Part shown: positions 11,501 to 25,600 of the stretch, in pieces
Numbering within the stretch: the first letter of the stretch is position 1
How the letters are laid out: each line of letters begins with the position of its first letter
Source of the DNA: Eutypella sp. D-1
Taxonomy: Eukaryota > Ascomycota > Sordariomycetes > Xylariales > Diatrypaceae
DNA length: 64,000 nucleotides
Assembly (NCBI GenBank): GCA_023313575.1
Contig: JAJTTP010000007.1
Span: 1,612,001 to 1,676,000 of the forward strand
Direction of reading: 5' to 3'
Notes under the pieces: generated by a model
Databases searched by the model: none
Told to the model about the DNA's origin: nothing
Seen by the model: only the letters and a program-made list of their open reading frames with translations
Translations under genes and position numbers: made by a program

Positions 11501-14500
11501 GAGACTTATTTGTGGACATAAGGCTGATCTAATCTGCTCACCGCGGATTTGTTGTTTTAAGGGGTGGGGGTTTTCCTTCCCTCCTGGTTGGTGGAATGTC
11601 CTGTCGGATTTCACGGTACCGCCCATGGACGTATCTTATGTCGGGGCACAATGCATATTGTCAGTCGTCCAGTTTATCAGCGCGGTACTGAACGTTTCTG
11701 GTTGCACGGCATTTGAATCGCGCCGGACATGCTGTATCGCCCGCATAGCTAACGAGATTATTCCCATTGTGAGCACCATATATGCTCTGGTACACCGGCG
11801 GCCCTCGCATAGGAGATGGGAAGGGCACCGTGAGCGTATGGTTGCTTACGAATGATTAGTATCTACGGCTAGCAAGGGAAGCTTACTGGTCATTTAGTAA
11901 GGTAAGGCCATGGGATTACACGAGGACGGCCGCTATGGCTGTTGTTTGTTGGTGTCACGGCTGGTACGAAAAAAAGCCTGAACAATTCTTGTACTGCGCA
12001 AAAGATTTGTTAGGTATGTATCGTTAAGGGGTACGCAGCCTTATATATCGAACTTCATTGCCTAACGCACTGCACACGCAAATATACATGCACCTAATGT
12101 GCCTTACCTAGTATTCGGACGACGCAGAATTGTGGGAGAGATTCTGCAATCAAGAAACTTGAGGTCGTGGTTGAACAGCGTGGACCCTGAGTGAAGACAA
12201 ATCGTTGCATCTGCGTTGTATTTCAGATGGTGACAAGATCGGATTAGATTAGCTTAAATCCGAGTGGGATACTAATAAGTAACTAGATGAGATGCAGGTT
12301 GCCAATAAACCTTGTTTACGCCACATAGATGTTGGGGTCGCCGTGGTTTGCGCCACCAGCTCCGCCTGGGAACCTACCAAACCCATTTAGGGTCTAGATG
12401 GTCTGGATGCCGACAGGACTCCTTATTCACAGCGAACGGCCTTGCGGGATTGTGCGAGCTGTCAACGTTGATCGCCTGGTTTCCCCTACTACGTACGTGA
12501 TCTGATCGAGCCACGGGCTAGTGGCCCGGCCTAGGCTGCCTAGATTGACAGGAGTCATCGTCGCAGCGATATTACTGCATTGACTCCTGGAAATTCCGCG
12601 GTCAAAGCGGGTACTCCGGTAGAACCTCAGCCAGCACATGGGAATGCAGCTAGGTACGAAGGCCTGCATGGTTAAACAATACACACTTATGTACTTCGTA
12701 ATCATGCGAATCTAACCGTAAGGTAAGATTCACGGCTCAGTATGAGTGCAGTGAGACAAAGAAGTAATATATCAAATACATACTAAAATTAGAACATGCT
12801 CCGTATATGAACGTGCAGTCGTAACCGATGTTGGAATGGAGTGGAGGCCGCCCATGGGAGATTCGTTGTTTATGCTACTTTGCTACTTCTCCTTATGAAT
12901 CCGTCAAGGTCTATGGTACTACCTAAGCTGATGGATACTCTAGAATTGCCACTTGTTAGACGGTGGCCGGACTGCTGGAGATCAATCGGCAAACTGGCAA
13001 ACATAAAAGTGCACTTTTGTTCATCGAATCACCCCAGACGCATGATATGCATAATGCTGCTCAGGATACATGTCCAGGTGACCAGTCAGGCTTTGTGATT
13101 CGCTAGAAGAGTATGACGACCCGATGCAGCGCTAAAGGCCAAGAGGAATCCAGCCTGGAGAGGGTTCCCTGTTAAATGTAATATGTGATAAATCCTATTT
13201 GAGAGTTTGGAGCAAAGGGGAAAGAGAATCTTTGAAATGACAGACGCAGTTTGGAAGTACGGTCGTATTCTGGTTCTTTGGAGGTCGTAGTTGTGGTTGT
13301 GGTTGTCACGGACGTCAGATCGTGCCACACCATAATAATAGGGGCTGTTATATGCAGTTATATACCTATAATTATAACCTAGTTAACTCTATGTTATTTT
13401 CCGTTCCTCTGGGACATGGGGAGTGGGGAGCATTTCTGGTATTTGCATGCTTTTACTAAGCATTGTAAATAAGCATCTAGCTGTTAATCTATGCTTATAG
13501 TTATAGCCCCGATATGCAAATATGCATTTTTCGGTGATACAGATAGAGGCTGAGGTTCATGTACAACGCGGGTATTCCCCCCCAATATACATAGGTTGGT
13601 ATAATTTTCGGGTATACTTTACACAAGCACTCAAGCACGGAATAATTTCTGGGCAACCTTGTAGGAAGTCATGCAAGATTATGTGTGTGTGTTCGAAAAT
13701 CTCGTTCTCTTGTGGTCATTTCATTGTAAGCACGGTGTGACCTGTACGCCGGCGGGCATTTCTCCTGCTTGCATAATGCAAGGAAAGGTAAACGTTGGAC
13801 GCATGAATATATTATATATATCAACTCTGATAAGTAAAACCTGCATTACAGCTAAGTATGAGGGGAGGGAATGGCTCAGCTATGAGATACTTTGGGTTTT
13901 GCTCTGACTTAGCATGCCATGCGGGCATACTTAAACACAACGTACATCTTTTTCGGTAACGGCACCTCTTTGCTACCTACGCCACTCTCTATTCGATACG
14001 ACTCACACCCTTTGCCTGTGTGAGGTTTGACCCCCATACAACGTAAGAAATACGTCAGTTCCTCATCACACAGATTGTGACCGTAATTAGACAAATTACA
14101 TGCCAGTCGACCAGCTCAGCTCTGCTACATAGAATTTCACACGAAATATGAAGGGACAGCGTCATCGAACATCAGCAAAGTAAGCCCACCTATCGGAACC
14201 ATAGTTTCTTTGCCAGAGTAGACGGGTGCTGTGTATGGCCAGGCTGTAATTGTAGACATGTCAATATAAGGTTGTCCAGTTGTACAGGATCTAAGTCCCT
14301 CTATAGAAGCTCGTACTTGGGTTCTCGGAGCTTAATACTAGCCTGTGCTCCGTAACATCTGAGTTACCTCCGCACTTGTATATTTGTCTTATCTCGCGAT
14401 ACTGGGAGCTCTCTAACTGCCCCATGAACACCAATGGAAGGCTAGATATATGTACTGGTCTTTGGCATGCATGCCATGTAAATGGTATGGCAATAATCAT

Positions 14501-17500
14501 CAGAGATCGCCGACCTCAGCCGAAAAGGAGCGCTGGGCCCACGATATCGTATTCTCGATCCTGAGTTACAGGGGGTCCTAGCTAGCTTACGGGTAAGATG
14601 TCTACGGGCAGTCGACTAACTAGATCCAGGTAATGTTCAAGTTGATTTTAGACGTACAGAAAAGATATGAATGAATGAAAGTGCAACTTTATTATGTACG
14701 ATTCTTTTGTAATTTGAGAGCGGCAGCAGCATGATGGAGTTAACCTTGTAATAAGGTACATAGTATCCTGCCTACCTGCTGATAGGTACTTGGATGTGTA
14801 CGTTTCAATAGGTACCTTAACGAGACTTTTGAAGATGTGCAATTGAGGTCCATAGGTTACGCGGAGTACAAAGTACAAGTCAGGGGTACCTGACCGAAGT
14901 GGGTACTTTTGTATATATACGACATGGGACGGATTAAACCTAAAGTTCAGCTGGTGGAGCAAGCTAAACCATATCGGACATTATAGCTGAAATCGAATGC
15001 CAAGAGCCCCAGCAGGAATACAGGGATCTATCCATGTCCTCCTATATCGCTACCCTACTGGTAAGCTGCGCAAGGTACCTAGCAGTCCAGCAATCTACTG
15101 CGAGTAAAAAGGGTACCTCATCTTGACCTGGAGCGGAACGCGGAAACCAGACATTTTAAGACTTGAAGTTGGTTACTGACCAGCTTACCTGCCTACACAT
15201 GTATTGTTGGTGCGAGATCCGCGCCTAATCTATCTGTATGCCTTTACTACCTACCTAGGTATGTAGCTCTCTCTCCCCCCATCTCGTACGAGTAAATGCC
15301 AACCGAGGTACTCGTACTTGTGACTTGCGAATATGCAACATCTTGACTACTACGTCAGTATGTACATACATGATCGGACTTATTCGACTGGTTAGTTTCA
15401 TAACTCGTAATCGATGTCTAATGTATTAGTTATGTTCTTTCCTTTCTTGTGTTTTTTTTAATATTCGCCATTCGTCATCTGTCATCCCTAGAACGGATTC
15501 GGAGATAACCCATGTTTCCACGCCCGGAGCCCGGAATATCCAACGAACGGGGGAGCTGAAATCCTTTCCGAGTCCTCCAATGTTTCAAGATCACATGGGA
15601 CAGACCATATAGGACTGATCACTTGTTCAACGAACGAACTCTTTACGAACCATCTCGTACGCGGTAGTGCGTTCAAGTGTGTGTGTGTGTAAGCAAGCCC
15701 GTCGACTTCCATGCTATGATCGCGTGGATCAGATATGGGTTGCCAGCCGAGAGATCAAAGCTAGCCATCCAGCCCTCCTCTAACCCCTGGTCAATGGGAC
15801 ATCGACAAGGGGGCAATTTATTACTCCTACTACAATTCCGACCCAAACCCAGCACCGCACACCCTGGTACCCTGGTTAGGCCACCTGAAGCAGTAAGCGT
15901 CTAGTCTACCTTTAAGGCTTCCGTTACCTTGTTACAGTGATACGAGAACATACATAGTATGTATCTTCCTGTGTACGCGCATGAACATCCTAGTAATTCT
16001 CCCAGTAATTCCCCCGATTCAGTACGTTTTTGAGTGCGAATCGAACGGGAGAACATGCGGTATTTCCACGATACCTAGAGAGGCTGCGCCTGGATGCTCA
16101 TTCTCAGCTAGGTATGTGAATGTATTTGAATATGAGTGAGGAGGGTATGTAAGGATATCCCGCCAATAACATAACTAGTACAGGAGTTGGTACATAATTT
16201 CTTGAAACGGATGTAAGCGGCACATGATAGGTCGATTGTATAATCGCGGGTTAGAAACGTCTCCCAAATGATTACGGCTCGCTCAGGGAGATTGCTTTCT
16301 CCTTCGTGTGTTGGGTTGGCATTTCATGAATTCCGATAATTTGAATGGCTAGGGAAAGAAAGTATGAAAATACATACACATTTGTAGACATCAGGCTGTC
16401 AATGTTTAGCAGGGCTAAGGTTGGAAAGACGTCTTTTCATGGGTATATACACCGGTATATCACCTGGAAACTTTCATAAGAAGTAATAATACCGGGGTGT
16501 TATAGGTACTTTTGATCTCTCAATCCCGGATTCTTGGGTACATGGGCGATGTGGGAGGTTGCCAAGGAGGTGCAGGGTTCTAGCCTTTTTCCTTACCACG
16601 ATCTCACTTGCTTGAAGGTGTCTCTCTGACAGCGCCCCCCTCCCCATTCCTTACTTGACAATAGTGTCGCATATTCGTAGGAATCCTAGGCACGCATCTT
16701 CTTCAAACACTATCTACACTACCATGAGCCACACACCACTATCCTCCTCTCTCCTCGGTTCCCAAGACCCAGACAGCCGGTTTCCCTCCCGCTTCAAACA
16801 AGTTGACCATAGAAGCCTTACTTACATTTGGCCCTAGCTATATCGAAACCCCATATTCGCTCACTGTTGCGTTGTAGTGTTCTGACGTATCCACCCCCAA
16901 ACTTTCATCGCTCACATCCTGCGCTTACCAGAGTTACCAGCCATCTGGTACGTTCTTATGTATTCCATTCCCTGAATTTATCCATCCCGTCACTCGGCCT
17001 ACGCGATACATTGTTGAGAATGTCGTATTGAGTCAGTGCTGCCGCTGGACACTCGTTGCATATTATATTTCCCGTCTGGCGTCCGCGGCGAGTTCTAGCC
17101 GGGCTCGTGGAGAGACTGTGGGTGTGTGAAGCAAAAGAAATATATCGAAAACAGGGTTTATCTTTGACCCAAAAGTCTTTCCCCGGTGGTGGTCTCAAGT
17201 AGGGCGTCAGTGGTACTTGGATATCTGTGAAGGTAACTCTACTTCCTGCTAGCTCCAGATCTACTTGGCTCGTCAACCCGCTTCGCACTAGGCACAAATC
17301 CACCCCCCCTCAACCGGACGAGTTAAAAAAAGTCTCGAACTGCAAGCCTACCAGTAGCTCCCTTCAGCCCATCGAGCTAAATCTAGGGGGGTGACGTGAA
17401 CTAGCCCTTGCTCCTGATCTGCCTCTCATCTGAGAACGCACTGGGATTTCCGTCCTAGCCCGGAGCCTCCCCCAGCCAGAGGGAAAGATCCCAGGTCCCG

Positions 17501-18190
17501 GACAAAAAGCCCCTCGAATAACCTAGAAATCAGCTGTACTCTCTACAAAGCACAAAGAAGAAAAAAAGCAAGGAAAGGGGTGTATTGCCTGGTGTCACAC
17601 ACAGACGCCCGACTAGCGGGCCACTTGTCAGGGTCTCCTGTCACCTAGCAGAGCACATATAACCCATAGGCGCCGCCTCCCGGCAAGCCATCTGGGATCG
17701 ACGTTGTCTCCACCACGCAACCCTACTTACCTCAATGCTCATGAACCCACTTGTCGGAACTTCCTCCTACATATTGTGGCCCTGTGAAATCAACTCTATC
17801 TACATCCACCAACGCGCTTGGGGGCCGCTCGCGATTACCTCTCCTACGAGGTCAACGACGTGAATTCGATCTTGTCATTACAAGGGATAGCGAACAACAC
17901 TCGACTTCTCTCGTGTCGTCGTTCTTGGAGACCACATATTGACCACGAATATACCAACAGACCCAAGAGGAGAAAGGGGAGAGCTATACTGAACAGCATC
18001 AAGTCGAAGTCCTGCAGGCACAATCGGACTTTATCCAGTTGTCTACGGCCTGTCGAACAAGAATCGCTCATACTTTTACGCACCCACGTCAACATATAGC
18101 GAGCTGTGCAGCACAGGGGGGAAGAAAGCGTTGCCTTGGGGTCAGCTGGAGGCATCAGCGGCTGGGAATCCCCACGTCTTGAGTGTAGAT
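8577..18190. other. Gene-poor intergenic stretch upstream of the C2H2 factor gene
   Basis: No gene can be supported. The longest frame is 11361-11855 (+, 164 codons), without motifs or neighbours that would extend it. The region contains many TAGGTA/TACCTA words (for example around 10100-10200, 14770-15260), a GT-rich patch near 8910-8930 and a short GTGTGTGTGTGT run near 15678. The last kilobase before 18191 is pyrimidine-rich and is probably promoter and leader of the next gene. An ATG at 17734 opens a frame of about 45 codons that could be an upstream ORF if the transcript starts before it. Confidence 0.55.
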
Positions 18191-19670
18191 ATGAGCATGG
18201 AAACAGCGGCACAAAGCTTCTCCTTGCGCAGACCAGCAGCTGGTAGTCTCCCCCATTTCCAACTACCTCCTCCTCCAAATATACCTCTGGACATACATCA
18301 AGTCCCAAGTAAGGCAGACCCATGTTCACGATAATTTCACCGCCATTACACAGTGATGTGTTCCGGAAAGGGCTGCGTTGATCTCTTCCCCACCGCCTAT
18401 TTCGCATTCCATTCATCTGTGATGTCAACATGCTAACTGCTATCCCAGGGGTCACTGGAACAGAGAGCTTGAGCCCCGTATCAACAGGCATCAACAGCGG
18501 CAGTTCGCAAAGTTCACAGACTAGTATTACATCGTATAACCCTCAAGGTAGTTGGCCACTACCGGGAACCTCATCATATACATATTCATCGATGAGTACA
18601 TCTGGACAACCGGGCCTCATGCAGCACAATTACAACCGAAACGTGTTCTCGCCCACGGGCGCTGCATATCAGACTAGAACTTCACAGTCACCAACGACGG
18701 GAGACGGATTGCAGCCACAATATGACGCGATATCTTCATCATACTCTCTACCCATTCCACAAGCGAATTCAGGCCATACGCATACCTTTTCACAGGCCTC
18801 ACACCACCAGCCTTTACCGGGCCATCTGCTCAGTTCGCAGGCGCCGACATCTCATCCTCCAACGCCTTCTTCCGCGGCACCGTCAGATCACTATTCAAGG
18901 GGACCACCGACCCCAAGCTATATCCACGCGTCTTCAACGACACCGCAACAGTCGTCGTTCCCGTCCTTTGCGCCTCATCACTCCCCGACTCAGCACTCGC
19001 CGACGACGACAGGGTCAGTACCGAGGGGAATTCCAGCTCTGAGTTCACACCCTTCTCCGATGCAGGCACCGCCATCCTATTCGAATCGACAATACGGGTA
19101 TCAGGCGCTACCATCAGTGATGGGAGGTGGAGCAGTCCTATCGAACATGGCAAATCCAGGGGGGCAGATGACTTTGGTTGGCGGAGGTTTACACTCGATG
19201 CCGCCCTACACACATCATCTCGGACCGCACCCCGGGATGTTGCATCATAGCCTACAGGTGCCCCAGCAAGATCGCCCATTTAAATGTGACGAGTGCCCGC
19301 AGTCTTTCAACAGGAACCACGATTTGAAGAGGCATAAGAAGATTCATCTTGCTGTGAAGCCTTTCCCCTGTGGGCACTGTGACAAGAGTTTCTCGAGAAA
19401 AGATGCACTTAAGGTATGCTTGTCTTCTCTTGTTTTTCTTTTTAATTCCTTCTATGTTACGTCTACGCTACGACCTCCTTTTACTCTCCCCGACCACTGG
19501 AGAATTAAAACGCACGAACGACTTTTCACCTACAGGCACTAACAGGCGAAAAGCGTCATCGGTTAGTAAAGGGTTGCGGGAACGCACAAAATACACAGAA
19601 CGGAAACAAGGAACATGAGGAGGTAAAGCCGGATGTCGACGACTCCCAAATCAAGTCGGAGAGGGCGTAG
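18191..19670 (+). CDS. flbC: C2H2 zinc-finger transcription factor, FlbC-like conidiation regulator
   Basis: Exons 18191-18308, 18449-19413 and 19554-19670 join in phase to give 399 residues. The start ATG is followed by a short first exon ending HQVP. The first intron (140 nt) has a donor GTAAGG, a TGCTAAC branch motif and acceptor CCCAG. Residues 40-310 are Ser/Pro/Gln/His-rich and probably disordered. Finger 1 begins near residue 317 (FKCDECPQSFNRNHDLKRH) and finger 2 near 345 (FPCGHCDKSFSRKDALK), completed after the second intron by RHRLVKGCG, so its last ligand appears to be Cys. This finger pair and the IHLAVKPFPC linker match the FlbC family, nuclear regulators of asexual development in Aspergillus and relatives. 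The second intron must use an AAAAG acceptor to restore the finger; the nearer CAG sites break the frame. The tail is acidic and short. Family assignment is from memory. Confidence 0.75.
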
Positions 19671-22600
19671 AGAAAACCGAAATAGAACTCTACTAGGGTT
19701 TACTTAGATCAAATCTGAGCGGCCAGCATATAACGAACGATATCATCGCACCGATTCGTGAATGGAGGCTTATTTCGGACGGCGACGTACATGGACTTTC
19801 ATCGGGAGGAGATTCGACAGCACAACAACAACGAAAGTTTTCACGACCGAGAAGAGACTTCTTAGACTCAAGACTTATCGGAATTGCGCACCGTTTTGGC
19901 GGGGAGCCTCGAACCTTACTTCATTTTCTTTTCTTTGAAGCGTCAGGAGTTTCATATTTATTACTCTCCACGGGCTATATACGGGATACCAAAAACTGCA
20001 AGGGGGTCATTCGAAGATATGTTTTTTGCATGCTCTTCTCTTTTTCATTGAATGGGTATGGGAGGAACCGAAGGAAGGCTGGGTGGAAGAACCAGGAGGA
20101 GGGACAGGTCAGGCGTTATGCAGAAATTGTGATTTCGGTGTCTTGCTAATGCTTTCTTTCCGCCTTTATTGCTATTTCAGCCAGAATGCCTTTTTCCGTA
20201 AAGGCATGATTTCGAAATGTTTTCTCACACTTTTTACACCTACGTACCTTTGGACTGTATTTTTTAACGATGGGGTGGACGTACGAGCGGTACCAGTTTT
20301 GGGGGAACGCTTCTCTGCATGCTGCTACAACAGGTCGTGGTACAGGTTTTGAACGGAGATAGGGTTGCACGGGTTAGACGTTACGAGAAAACCAAAAGCC
20401 AATTATTATTATCACATCTAACTTCTGCGTCGAGATGGCCTCTGACGAATAGTTATATTAATACGCGTATGATGAGCTACGGATAACGGAAAAGAACTAA
20501 AATATCATTGCCGACATTCCTACCCACACTTGATGAACTTTGATACATAAACACCGGGTATGGACTGTACCGCCTCACCCTCAGAAGATACTATACTATG
20601 TGTTTGCGCAACCCATACCTAGGCTCTCATTCTGCTATTGGTGAACGTCCAAAACTGCAACTATTTAAATTCATTGACAGTTTCGCATTCGCGTGATAGA
20701 ATCCGTTGAGGTAGCAAGATACAGATAGCGGCATAGCCAATTCTACAAGTGAGACTGAGGGAACCAGAATTAATCCGACATCGCCACCATGGCAGCATAT
20801 TTTCATTTGGGGGGGCCGTGAGAAAAGTAAGCCATCTAGACTTGCCTATTCTTGTCCTCCATGTTAAAGAAAGTCGTGGGGGAGGGTGGGGGACTATACC
20901 ATCACTTTTTGAGACAAATAATAAGCAGGCTGAGTTCAGCAACTATCACCTGGGAGTATTCCGAAGAGGATGTTTTTTTCAAATAGGTAAGTGACGTGTA
21001 TTGTGCAATACGGTTGTTGGGCGGCTCCTTGTAACGAAAGCTTGGCTCCCACTACCCTTTTCCTGCGTAGACAACAAAGGAATGTCAGCGGTGGTGGCAT
21101 TTACTTTCTTTTTATTCTATCCAGTTTGCCCAGCCATTGAAGAGGGTAAAGACAAGCGACTGGGCGAATCAAGTCCCACGCTGCAGAAAGGGATCCTCGA
21201 CATCCATCGTCATAAACAATGCAGGTAACTCAAATTAAAACCTTAGCACCGTGGTAGCGGGCTTGCCGTTGGGTGGTATATTTCGTCCCATGCGGTTTAG
21301 CTGGTCAGGTTAGCTCAAGCCCCTGCCGCGTAGCTGCGCTATGTCATGTAAGTAGGCCGGCCCAAAGGCTTCTCTTCTATTCCTAGCTATGTACTCCGTT
21401 CCGCTGAGCTATCGTTTAATGGTTGCTACTTTGCTGAACCGGGATCTTCTCCGCTCGGGCTCTACTTTATTATGTATGCAATTACGGATTTACTTGCATA
21501 GTATATGGGTAATACTGAGAACCAAGGCCGAAAGACGTCGACAGCGCGGGACGGCATGCTGCCTAACTAACTAGTAAACTTCATGGTTGGTGTATTAGTT
21601 TGTTGGTTGGGGGCTGGAGGTACCTCTACTTTAGATGGCCCCGGGCGCAATCACCGACCGGGCTGTTGGGTAGGATTAAGAGAAGAGCGAATGAGCGTCA
21701 GCCCAAAGGTGAAAAGGCGGAACATGCCGCCAGGGTTTAGGTAGCATTACTTTCGACCCCGAGTTCTTCGGCACCGAATCTGAATGTCCCTCCGCTCTTT
21801 CTTACGTTCGATCTTGTTTGTCTGTTTTATCACAGCAGGTGATGATATCGTGTGCTACATTTCCTCCTTGTGACCTGCCCGTTCTATATAATACTGGTTA
21901 GTCCCTGTGCGTTTAGTATCAGAGATCTGAACTGCCGTGTCCTTGGGCCGCCTAATACGGGATCGGCCTCGCGCTAAGATTAGCCATCGCATGGTCGCAA
22001 ACTAGTATCTGAACTACCAGCGATGAGGAGACGGGGAGGCTTTTTTTCGCCCGGCGCCTAGTGGGTGGTCTAGGGAACACTAGTCTGCGTGCGCACGCGT
22101 ACATGCTACAAATCTGTATGTCGGTTTCTTGGCTGAGAAGGTAGGGAAGAGTGACTGATTGTGGTGGAGGTGGAGGTTGATGAAGAGGAGGTGTAATGAG
22201 CAAGCAAACGCACCCCGGGGTTGCAACACGGCGAATGGAGGGAGCACAAATGTCCTCCTATTCCGCTCTCAATGGTCCATGCGACACTGGCAGGTGGCCG
22301 CCACCACCATCACAATTCCGCACCAGAAAAGAAAACACCCCTAGACTTACCAGACCACCCCTCTCTCCCAGCCCCCGATCCATGAGACACAGGAGAGAAT
22401 CCTGGGAGAAAACAAGAAAAGGTGAAATATAACTGGTTGATCTGTACGTTGGAGTGCATCTGTCTGCATGTATGCATGTATGAGTGGGTGTGTGTGGGTA
22501 TGTATAGGTGTGGATGGGTGTGGGTGGGTGTGTCGGGGTCTGTATGCGTGAGGCTGAGATACTTAGCATGCCCACACCTCCCTTTTTTGACTCGGGCCAA

Positions 22601-25600
22601 GTTGCCAGGGTACTTTGCCCGGTGAGCCTTTTTTGCCTATAATTGAGGCATAAATCATTGAAGCTTATTTTGCCACCATGTCTGTATATTGGGTTTACTC
22701 CCTAGACCCCAGCAGCACGTTCACTCGATGACAGACAATGATAACAAGAGTCAATTGTTCTGCGATGGAGCCTATACCAGTCACCACCTACTCCTCGTTT
22801 CTCTTGATGGACTTCAAAAGTTCAATAATGGGGTCCAATTGCCGCGTTTTAAGACACGTGCTGTTAAAAGAAAAAGAAAAAGAAACGAAAAAGAAAAGCA
22901 AAGATCCCGAATACAATTACCGCTCACTTAAGTCTCTTTCATCATTATAGCTGAACCTTTTTTCAGCTCTATATTTTCAAGAGGCTTCTCTGCAGGTCCT
23001 CTTCTGTATCACGAAGAATAAAGCCACACAACTCACCGTTCGGAGAAATTTTGTGCATGTAGTGGATGAAACGAACACGCCGTCCTCGACTGCTGACATT
23101 AACTAGAATGGTCTCAGCTGGCCAGAGTTACTTGTGTTGGAAGTAATGACACATTGGCTGGGATAGATCGGAATTAAGTGGTTAAATAACAAGAATCACC
23201 GTCACCATCTATGAGTGTCCTGGTCATAGAAGCTCAAGTGAAGAATGTATTACAGGGCACCATTCTGATTTCAGTGACCCTGCAAAGTATTAAGTGCATA
23301 CGGAACTGCCCAGTAAGCCCAATAATAGAAGTTACTATTAATGGAGGTTTGACTCTACAATTACTGCTGGGTAATTCTTTTGTGCGGCATTGATTGACCT
23401 ACAAAGGAGCAATCCATAGTCAACTGCTTCGGCGGAATGCTCTCTTGAATCCATGCTTAGGTCGTAAAGAGACATTCCGGGGCGTAGCACCCGAGTCCTT
23501 ATGATTCTGTCTACCCCTAGATTAATGTGTTTCCTGGTCGAACACCAACGTTTGTCCCTACTCAGGTGTTCACAGTCATACGCATGTACGTGATACGTTC
23601 GCTTTCTCGGCCACAAAAATCCACATCAGGTAGCCCTAATTACACACAGAGAAGCGAAGGTGGAGATAGGAATCTCGTTGGCAGTTAGAGGCTTTCAATA
23701 TCTGCCAGACAATCGCGTGAGCACGTCTACCTGGTGCTGAGCTGAATTTTACCAAGCCACGATGTCTAGATGGGTGTACAAGCAGCCCGACCCGGTTTGG
23801 CCCACATCCAGCCACCCTTGGTGAGTACGATAGCGATCTGAGGCCCTGTTAGAGTACTGCACATGAGTCTGTACATCGACATTACTCGGATAGTATGGCG
23901 CTCTCCCAAACTTGAGTAACTTGTATTCATGTCTCCCCGCAGCTTTATGCATTTCTCGGCATAACCAGGGTGGGTGGGTCGATCCTAACCTCCTGGCAAT
24001 AAATATTGACCCGACAGCTACATTCCTTGTTTGTGCTATACAAAAGTGTATATCAAATCGTCGGTACTCTGTAGCTACTTACTAGTAATAGCAATCACTA
24101 ACATCCATGATTCTGGGGCCCATCACAGAGTGTCGTCGCACTATCCATTAAGATATTGCTGATGGGCAGAGACGTTTACTCATTAACTCGGCCATTGATT
24201 ATAACAACACACGCAGCATGTGATGGAGTAGCGGAAGTATATCCCGAACAGGTGTCATACTGCGAGGGCGAATGCCCGATCGCCATAAATGTCGTTGAAA
24301 TAGGCTCGGATGGCCCGTTCCCTCGCGCAGAGATCCCGGCATCTCGGTTCTCTCGGTAGTGTAGGTTTGATGTTGCACGGCCGCCACGGCTTGCCGTGTA
24401 CAGTTTCCCATCCTATGTGTCATGTATGAGCATGAAACACGTTATACACGGGTCGTTAGCCCCTATAAAATTGGCAATAGCTTCTTTTGACGGGAAAATT
24501 GCTTTTTGATGTTCATGAAGGGGTGAATGGATCTAAGCAATACGTTGGCTAACACATGATAGTCTGCGCCTAATGTTACGCACGAGTGCCTTATCCGCCG
24601 TGATACGAGTCTAGTGGATATTTTCCTTTCCCCTGAAGATTAATTCCCCGGAATCCCGGGAGGCTGCAGGAAGACTGGGGATACAAGGACGAGACCTAAA
24701 CAGCGTTTATCCCGGCTCTAATCGATTATAACCAGGTATCTCGGAAGTTACGACAGTCTCGGGATGTGATGGGATGCGGCGATATAGGCAATCGGGAACA
24801 GCACTCGGCTCCATGATCTTGAAGCGGCCCATTAATAATTAACGTAGTTCCACTGCTTCTGATGCTATCAATTGTCAATCCGGTAGATAGGTGGTGGGAT
24901 GCTTTAGACGCGAGCGTAATTCCGTGTTCGCGTGATTAGCAGCGTTCAGTTACTAGATGCAGTGCAATGAGGGTTTACAGTAGGTAATGTTGCGTCGGTC
25001 GTGTTACGCGACTTGGGATCCGTTAACTTGCAGAAGCATTGCGCGCTTTGTAAGCACTACCTTTGCAGTGCCTTTTCTGATTAGTGAGCGTGGGTTATGC
25101 CTAGAGTTTGGATACCATATATATTACGAAGAAGCATATCATTTTTACAATTATATCCTAGCGGAGCATCTATCTGCCCAACTCATAATACCCGTTCGCA
25201 CTCCGGAAGTCTTCAGATTTAGTGATTTGAAGGCCAGTGTAGAGGAAACAATATATCCTGGGGATGGTCATGATGGTGATTATCTCACTACCAGTACTGT
25301 CGCGTAATGGCGCGGTTACGATAACCTCCAATCTTTCAGATCGCTACTAAAACATATTATGTGATATGCGCATTATTGAACTTGCGTTGTATAAGTCACC
25401 TTACTTCATGACGATAAAATTTATATTCAGGAGGGTAAGCTACCCGTTAACGTTCAATAAAATGGCAGGCTATGTTGGTCGCTTTCTATGGGTTTTCAAT
25501 GTGGGGCTTTACCCCTTTCTCATCCCTGCTCGTTTATGTCCAAAATTGCTAAAATGAGGGGTCTCATCATAAGTATCGGGAGTAAGCTTCTAACACGACA

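Noticed and set aside
11361..11855. Longest plus-strand frame (164 codons) in the gene-poor region
   Set aside because: A frame of this length is expected about once by chance in this much six-frame sequence. It has no motif, no extendable splice sites and a poor start context.
17844..18494. 216-codon minus-strand frame over the start of the FlbC-like gene
   Set aside because: It is antisense to two spliced exons with correct phase and carries no motif of its own.
22440..22556. Internal telomere-like repeat
   Set aside because: The units are irregular GGGTGTGTG and TGTATG words, not the TTAGGG repeat of filamentous fungi.
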